The notes beneath the pieces were generated by a model. The model made no database searches. It saw nothing but the letters and a program-made list of their open reading frames with translations, and was not told where the DNA came from. The translations under genes were made by a program, and so were the position numbers. Shown here one piece after another: positions 6,744 to 9,800 of a DNA stretch of 9,800 nt. Numbering within the stretch: the stretch's first letter is position 1; each line of letters opens with the position of its first letter. The DNA is from Gemmatimonadota bacterium (GTDB lineage: Bacteria; Latescibacterota; UBA2968; UBA8231): positions 1 through 9,800 of the forward strand of contig JAPOZF010000300.1 of NCBI GenBank assembly GCA_026706165.1, in the 5' to 3' direction.

Positions 6744-7013
6744 ATGGCAGACCAACCTGAAATCACGGCATACCTCAAGCCGGTGTGCGGCTGGAGCGCC
6801 GGAGTGCGGGAAGTTTTCTCCAAGTACGGCCTGCAATACGAGGACAAGGACATCATCAACGATCCCGGAAACTACGCCGAGATGGTGCAGAAAAGCGGCC
6901 AGCCGCTGTCCCCCTGCGTCGTGGTCGGCGGCGAGATGCTCGCCGACGTCAGCGGCGAAGAGGTCGAGGCCTGGATGCTGCAGAAAGGAGTCGTCGAGCC
7001 GGTAGGCGCCTGA
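6744..7013 (+). CDS. Monothiol glutaredoxin-like protein
   Basis: This 89-residue protein has a thioredoxin-fold glutaredoxin pattern: a first strand ITAYLKP, then CGWS at 15-18 in place of the dithiol CPYC, a helix, a second strand (YEDKDII), and the cis-proline region LSPCVVVGGEML around P57. CGWS recalls the CGFS of monothiol glutaredoxins, which bind or deliver Fe-S clusters with glutathione. The protein is otherwise short and lacks the usual GG-x-D-D/E-L end, having ADVSGEEV instead. A second Cys, C58, directly follows the cis-proline. The ATG at 6744 has GGAGG 8 nt upstream (6731-6735). It has its own promoter and structured leader, and its apparent terminator is at 7104-7135. Its role is probably redox or Fe-S related in the cytosol. 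Whether it is a redox enzyme or an Fe-S carrier cannot be told. Confidence 0.82.
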   Translation: MADQPEITAYLKPVCGWSAGVREVFSKYGLQYEDKDIINDPGNYAEMVQKSGQPLSPCVVVGGEMLADVSGEEVEAWMLQKGVVEPVGA

Positions 7014-7031
7014 GGCGAATACCCGGATTTC

Positions 7032-7622
7032 TCACCCGCTTCCGGCCGGCCGCTGGCGATCGAGCAGCCGGCCGAGAAGCTGCCGCATTGCCTCGGCAAT
7101 ATTGGGCTGCTCGTGATTGAGCGGCCCGTTTTTTTGTGCGCGGATCAGCGTCAGGGCGCCGAGGGGGCGGTCGCCGGCCCCTGACAGGGGAAGGACGTAG
7201 ACGAAGCCGACGTTGCCGCTGTCGCTTCCGCCGAGGATCACCTTTCCGAGACCGGGCGGCAGCGGTCCGTCGCCGTCCCCGCTGCTTTCTCCCATGATCA
7301 GCAGGGGGCTGTTCTTTTCGAAGGCCGCAGCGGCCGTCGAGCGGGCATCTTCCCCCAGCGGCCTGCCGTAGAAGCTCTCCTGGCCGAGGGTGCGCTCCAG
7401 CTCTCCGGAACGGCCGTCGCCCGAGCGCACCGCATGCAGGTGCAGGGTTCCGTCGCCGGCGATCCGTTCGTACACCATCGCGTCAGCCGCGTCGATTCCC
7501 ATCAGAAGCTCCATCCCCTTGCAGACCGCTTCGCCGGGCTCCATTCCGGAGAGCATTTCGACGATGTGAGACGGGATCTCCATCGGCGCCGGCATGCTGA
7601 ACGGGATCACGTTGACGGCCAT
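7032..7622 (-). CDS. Small GAF-domain-like protein
   Basis: This 196-residue cytosolic protein starts at ATG 7622, which has AAGGAGG (7633-7627) 4 nt upstream. An N-terminal helical part (to about 40) precedes a GAF-like alpha/beta domain. The run GFVYVLPLSGAGDRPLGALTLIRA near residues 145-170 is the typical central strand pair and loop of GAF domains, and it is followed by a C-terminal helix (EAMRQLLGRLLDRQ). No kinase, HD, GGDEF or DNA-binding output domain is attached. It is probably a stand-alone sensor or adaptor, and the ligand is unknown. It converges on the glutaredoxin gene with only 18 bp between stops, and its 3' part carries that gene's terminator on the other strand. No clear promoter was found in 7623-7761. 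The family call rests on one motif stretch and is moderate. Confidence 0.68.
   Translation of the reverse strand: MAVNVIPFSMPAPMEIPSHIVEMLSGMEPGEAVCKGMELLMGIDAADAMVYERIAGDGTLHLHAVRSGDGRSGELERTLGQESFYGRPLGEDARSTAAAAFEKNSPLLIMGESSGDGDGPLPPGLGKVILGGSDSGNVGFVYVLPLSGAGDRPLGALTLIRAQKNGPLNHEQPNIAEAMRQLLGRLLDRQRPAGSG
7104..7135 (+). terminator. Intrinsic terminator of the glutaredoxin transcript, inside the GAF gene
   Basis: A 9-bp stem, GGGCTGCTC (7104-7112) with GAGCGGCCC (7119-7127) and one T-G pair, has a 6-nt loop and is followed by G and seven T's. It begins 91 nt after the glutaredoxin stop, within the coding region of the convergent GAF gene, where the T-run reads as a Lys-Asn-Gly segment. 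Confidence 0.75.
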
Positions 7623-7711
7623 CGGTCCTCCTTGACAGAGTGGGGGGGCAACCCTGAGGTTTTCCGCTCCGGCAACCCGTTGCGGAGCAGGCTGATCGGG
7701 GTTGTCTGAAT

Positions 7712-7735
7712 GGCCGGCAGGTCGGACAGCCGGCC
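7712..7735. repeat. Inverted repeat upstream of tRNA-Phe
   Basis: GGCCGGC (7712-7718) and GCCGGCC (7729-7735) form a 7-bp stem with a 10-nt loop. A run of five T's starts five bases further on. It could be a weak plus-strand terminator shielding the tRNA gene, or a structure in the leader of the GAF gene. There is no decisive sign either way. Confidence 0.3.
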
Positions 7736-7761
7736 CTCGCTTTTTCAAAGCCTTTTTTGGT

Positions 7762-7837
7762 GGCTCTTTAGCTCAGTAGGTAGAGCAGGGGACTGAAAAT
7801 CCCTGTGTCCGCGGTTCGATTCCGCGAGGAGCCACCA
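7762..7837 (+). tRNA. tRNA-Phe (GAA), CCA encoded
   Basis: The full cloverleaf is visible in 76 nt. The acceptor stem is GGCTCTT with AGGAGCC (one G-U pair), followed by discriminator A and an encoded CCA (7835-7837). The D arm is GCTC/GAGC. The anticodon stem is GGGGA/TCCCT with loop CTGAAAA, and the anticodon GAA is at 7795-7797. The T arm is CGCGG-TTCGATT-CCGCG. The U8-A9 spacing rules out the alternative acceptor reading starting at 7759. Confidence 0.97.
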
Positions 7838-7851
7838 TTTTTCTTTAAAAT

Positions 7852-7894
7852 AAACAGGCACTTACCGCAGTCAAAAGTAAGTGCCTGTTTTTTT
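7852..7894 (+). terminator. Strong intrinsic terminator after tRNA-Phe
   Basis: A perfect 14-bp stem, AAACAGGCACTTAC (7852-7865) with GTAAGTGCCTGTTT (7877-7890), has an 11-nt loop and a T-run to 7894. It starts 15 nt after the CCA end and isolates the tRNA transcript from the oxidoreductase gene downstream. Confidence 0.93.
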
Positions 7895-7976
7895 GTGGGG
7901 AATTTTAGCACAATCACATTCTGGAGCCCATTTCTTCATTCGCCCCGGTTACTCCGGGATACGAAGGGTTTCGAAC

Positions 7977-9011
7977 ATGACAGAGCCGATAAAGCTTGGA
8001 GTCGTTGGCTGCGGCTGGGCAGGAGAGCAAGCCGTACTGGCGGCAACCGCGGTCCCCCGCACCTCGGTCGTTGCCGTGGCCGATCTCGACCTGACGCGGC
8101 GCGGCCATGTCGTCGAGGGATTCTCCATACCGGGATCATACGGCGATTACCGCGACCTGCTCGATGACCCCACTGTCGAGGCCGTCTACCTCGCCACCTC
8201 TCCTGAAGGCCGGATGCAGATGGTTGTCGATATCCTCGACGCCGGCAAGCACGCGCTGGTACAGAAGCCGCACGCGATCAGGGCTCCCGAGATTCTGGAG
8301 ATGGAGGCCGCCTCCAGGAAGGCGGACAAGACGCTCCAGTTCTGTTACTTCATGCGTCACTACCCCGACAACCGCAGGATTCGGCGGGCTGTGCAGCGCG
8401 GAAAAATCGGCGACGCTTATCACGCCCGCATCTTCGGGAAATACAATTCGATCCCCCCACTGACCGACGGCACGCGCTGGTTGCACGCCTACGGCCGCAA
8501 GGGCGGATCACTGGCGCAGCACTACTCGCACGAACTGGATCTGGCCTGGTGGTGGATGGGTTGTCCCCGGCCCGAGTGGGCCTTCGCTGCGGCACACGCC
8601 GTATACCCGGTCTACGATGGACCCGAGGGCCCTGCCGAGGACTATTTCACCGGGCTGGTGGGTTTCGAAGGGGGAAAGACGATTCAGATCGATTGCTCCC
8701 GCATGGTGCACACCGATTCACCGACCACCGTCGAGCTCTACGGCAGCACGGGCGCGATCGCGGGAGGGGCCATCTGCCGGCACCGGGGATCGGGGTTCAT
8801 CCGCGAGGAGATCGATGAAGCGGTGGAGATCCCCCACAGCGAGCCGCCGGAGAATCCGCCTGTCTTCTTCTACGAGATCGAGCACTTTGCCATGGCCGTC
8901 GCCGGAGAGGTCGAACCGGATGTCGGCGCCGCGGACGCATACGTGTTCATGAAGATCCTCGATGCCCTGTATGACAGTGCCGAGGCGCAGCAAAGGGTCG
9001 ATATCGAATGA
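7977..9011 (+). CDS. Gfo/Idh/MocA-family oxidoreductase
   Basis: This 344-residue protein has the standard two-domain layout. An N-terminal Rossmann fold carries GCGWAG (G11, G13, G16) and an acidic D36 at the end of the second strand, favouring NAD(H). A motif QKPH at 96-99 stands where the family has EKP. The C-terminal alpha/beta domain includes GGSLAQHYSHELDL at 176-189; H185 fits the catalytic His, but the usual Asp four residues earlier is Gln (Q181). Such enzymes oxidise or reduce sugars, inositols and related polyols, or act as dehydratases or hydrolases through transient oxidation. The substrate is not readable here. ATG 7977 has GAAGGG 8 nt upstream; an earlier in-frame start at 7881 lies inside the tRNA terminator and is rejected. 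The PhyH dioxygenase gene follows 32 bp downstream, so the two are probably co-transcribed. No clear promoter was found in 7895-7976, only a short CCCGG/CCGGG hairpin. Confidence 0.9.
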   Translation: MTEPIKLGVVGCGWAGEQAVLAATAVPRTSVVAVADLDLTRRGHVVEGFSIPGSYGDYRDLLDDPTVEAVYLATSPEGRMQMVVDILDAGKHALVQKPHAIRAPEILEMEAASRKADKTLQFCYFMRHYPDNRRIRRAVQRGKIGDAYHARIFGKYNSIPPLTDGTRWLHAYGRKGGSLAQHYSHELDLAWWWMGCPRPEWAFAAAHAVYPVYDGPEGPAEDYFTGLVGFEGGKTIQIDCSRMVHTDSPTTVELYGSTGAIAGGAICRHRGSGFIREEIDEAVEIPHSEPPENPPVFFYEIEHFAMAVAGEVEPDVGAADAYVFMKILDALYDSAEAQQRVDIE

Positions 9012-9030
9012 CCGCGAACGCCAAACACCA

Positions 9031-9038
9031 GGGAAGGA
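9031..9038 (+). promoter_or_regulatory. Ribosome binding site choosing the PhyH start
   Basis: GGGAAGGA lies 5 nt before ATG 9044. The competing in-frame ATG at 9008 overlaps the oxidoreductase stop (ATGA) and would add 12 residues, but it has no such site. Confidence 0.55.
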
Positions 9039-9043
9039 CTGAA

Positions 9044-9800
9044 ATGGTCGAGCCCCGAAAAACCCCGGACGTCAGGCAGGTCGAGCGCCTGACCGAGAGC
9101 CAGATCGCCGACTTCAAGCGGGACGGGTACCTCGTTCTCCCGGGGGTCCTCGACCCGGAGCTGTGCCGCCGGGCCCGGGACGAGATGTGGGAGGCGGTCG
9201 GCGAGGCGCTGCCGCGCATGAAGCGGGACGACCCCTCGACCTGGGGACCGGTGACCACGGAGGAGCACGAAAGGCTGGCGGCCAACCGGCCCCCGGCCGG
9301 CGGCGAACCCCTGTTCAGCGGCAGGAACCACCGCTTCACGGTACGCAACGGCACCGGGGAAACCCTCCTCGACCTGGTGCCGCGGGCGCTGTGGCAGGTC
9401 GCCGGCCAGCTCCTCGGGGAGGGCACCGTGGTGTGGCCGGAAGGGCTCGACGAGTCCGGGACCGCGGCCGGCCCCTGCTTCATGTGCGACGACGCGGTGG
9501 GCGGGCTGGTCAGCCACACGGGCGGCGACATGGGCTGGCCGCGGCAGGGGACCTTCACCACCGAGGAGCTGCGCCTGCCGGCGACCGGACCGGTGTGGCT
9601 CAACGGCCAGGGGACGCGCGGCCTGTACTGCACCCTGCCCGGCAGCCCGGCGCACACCGCCGACTACCGCGGCGCCCACTCCGACGGCGCCTGCTACAGC
9701 CGCTTTCGCCTGCAGGTTTCCGCCTACATCGACGACCTGCCCCCTGGCTGCGGCGGCTTCACCGTGTGGCCGGGCAGCCACGCCAGGATCTGGCCGGAGC
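9044..9800 (+). CDS. PhyH-family Fe(II)/2-oxoglutarate dioxygenase (3' end missing)
   Basis: About 252 codons are open to the window edge. The N-terminus carries the PhyH opening pattern LTESQIADFKRDGYLVLPG, then a helix starting LDPELCRRARDEM. The iron-binding HxD appears as H212-S213-D214, followed by a strand with YIDDLPPGCGGF and then WPGSH, the usual turn of these double-stranded beta-helix enzymes. The distal His and the 2-oxoglutarate-binding Arg would lie past the edge. Members hydroxylate small molecules such as phytanoyl-CoA, ectoine or natural-product intermediates. An unusually long segment (about 100-210), with two Cys-containing stretches, separates the N-terminal helix from HxD. 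The gene follows the Gfo/Idh/MocA gene closely, suggesting a shared substrate pathway. The start could alternatively be ATG 9008. Confidence 0.85.
   Translation, partial: MVEPRKTPDVRQVERLTESQIADFKRDGYLVLPGVLDPELCRRARDEMWEAVGEALPRMKRDDPSTWGPVTTEEHERLAANRPPAGGEPLFSGRNHRFTVRNGTGETLLDLVPRALWQVAGQLLGEGTVVWPEGLDESGTAAGPCFMCDDAVGGLVSHTGGDMGWPRQGTFTTEELRLPATGPVWLNGQGTRGLYCTLPGSPAHTADYRGAHSDGACYSRFRLQVSAYIDDLPPGCGGFTVWPGSHARIWPE

Noticed and set aside
7712..7745. Inverted repeat plus T-run as a firm terminator
   Set aside because: The T-run starts five bases after the stem, and no plus-strand gene ends nearby to need it. It is kept only as a low-confidence repeat.
7032..7748. Longer GAF protein starting at 7748
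   Set aside because: The added 42 residues have no domain character, while ATG 7622 has a near-perfect AAGGAGG.
7759..7837. tRNA acceptor stem read as GGTGGCT/AGCCACC
   Set aside because: It would leave five bases before the D stem and no CCA end. The reading from 7762 gives the correct two-base spacer, discriminator A and encoded CCA.
9008..9043. PhyH start at ATG 9008 overlapping the previous stop
   Set aside because: There is no ribosome site before it, and the 12 added residues lack conserved character. GGGAAGGA precedes ATG 9044.

Overview
The window is high-GC bacterial DNA with tight gene packing, strong Shine-Dalgarno sites (GGAGG) and sigma70-like promoters. A MurA enzyme, a lipobox lipoprotein and a secreted protein ending in what looks like an outer-membrane beta-barrel point to a diderm (Gram-negative) bacterium. 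The phylum is uncertain. A MazG-type pyrophosphohydrolase that resembles my recollection of Bacteroidetes-type proteins, a propeller/barrel metalloprotease, and a Gfo/Idh/MocA plus PhyH pair would fit an uncultured high-GC lineage of the FCB group (Latescibacterota, for example). A deltaproteobacterial (Desulfuromonadia-like) host is not excluded. This is inference only.

Left half, minus strand (1-6493). In transcription order: a MurA-type enolpyruvyl transferase (6493-5225), a strong hairpin terminator (5203-5170), a DUF362 protein (5148-4039), a small MazG-like pyrophosphohydrolase with a TTG start (4049-3693), a lipoprotein with a glycosidase-like TIM barrel (3696-2344), and a large secreted protein cut by the window edge (2231 to <1) that joins a signal peptide, an HEXXH metalloprotease domain, a TolB/PD40-like propeller and a barrel-like C-terminus. 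DUF362, mazG and the lipoprotein overlap end to end (11 bp and an ATGA) and form one translationally coupled unit. The 112-bp gap to the metalloprotease shows no convincing terminator, so it may be co-transcribed.

Centre (6494-7761). A 250-bp divergent promoter region separates murA from a small monothiol glutaredoxin-like gene (6744-7013). Each side has its own -35/-10 pair. A palindrome sits at the predicted murA start point, and the glutaredoxin leader can form alternative hairpins. The glutaredoxin gene converges on a short GAF-domain gene (7622-7032) across 18 bp, and its apparent terminator lies inside that opposing coding region.

Right end, plus strand (7762-9800). tRNA-Phe(GAA) with an encoded CCA is followed by an excellent intrinsic terminator. 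Then come a Gfo/Idh/MocA-family oxidoreductase and a PhyH-type Fe(II)/2-oxoglutarate dioxygenase, which runs off the window. This pair looks like accessory catabolic or modification capacity placed beside a tRNA gene. No insertion sequence, CRISPR array, rRNA or phage gene was seen. The non-coding gaps (about 110, 250, 140 and 140 bp) hold only the regulatory elements listed, and no stretch over 300 bases lacks a gene.
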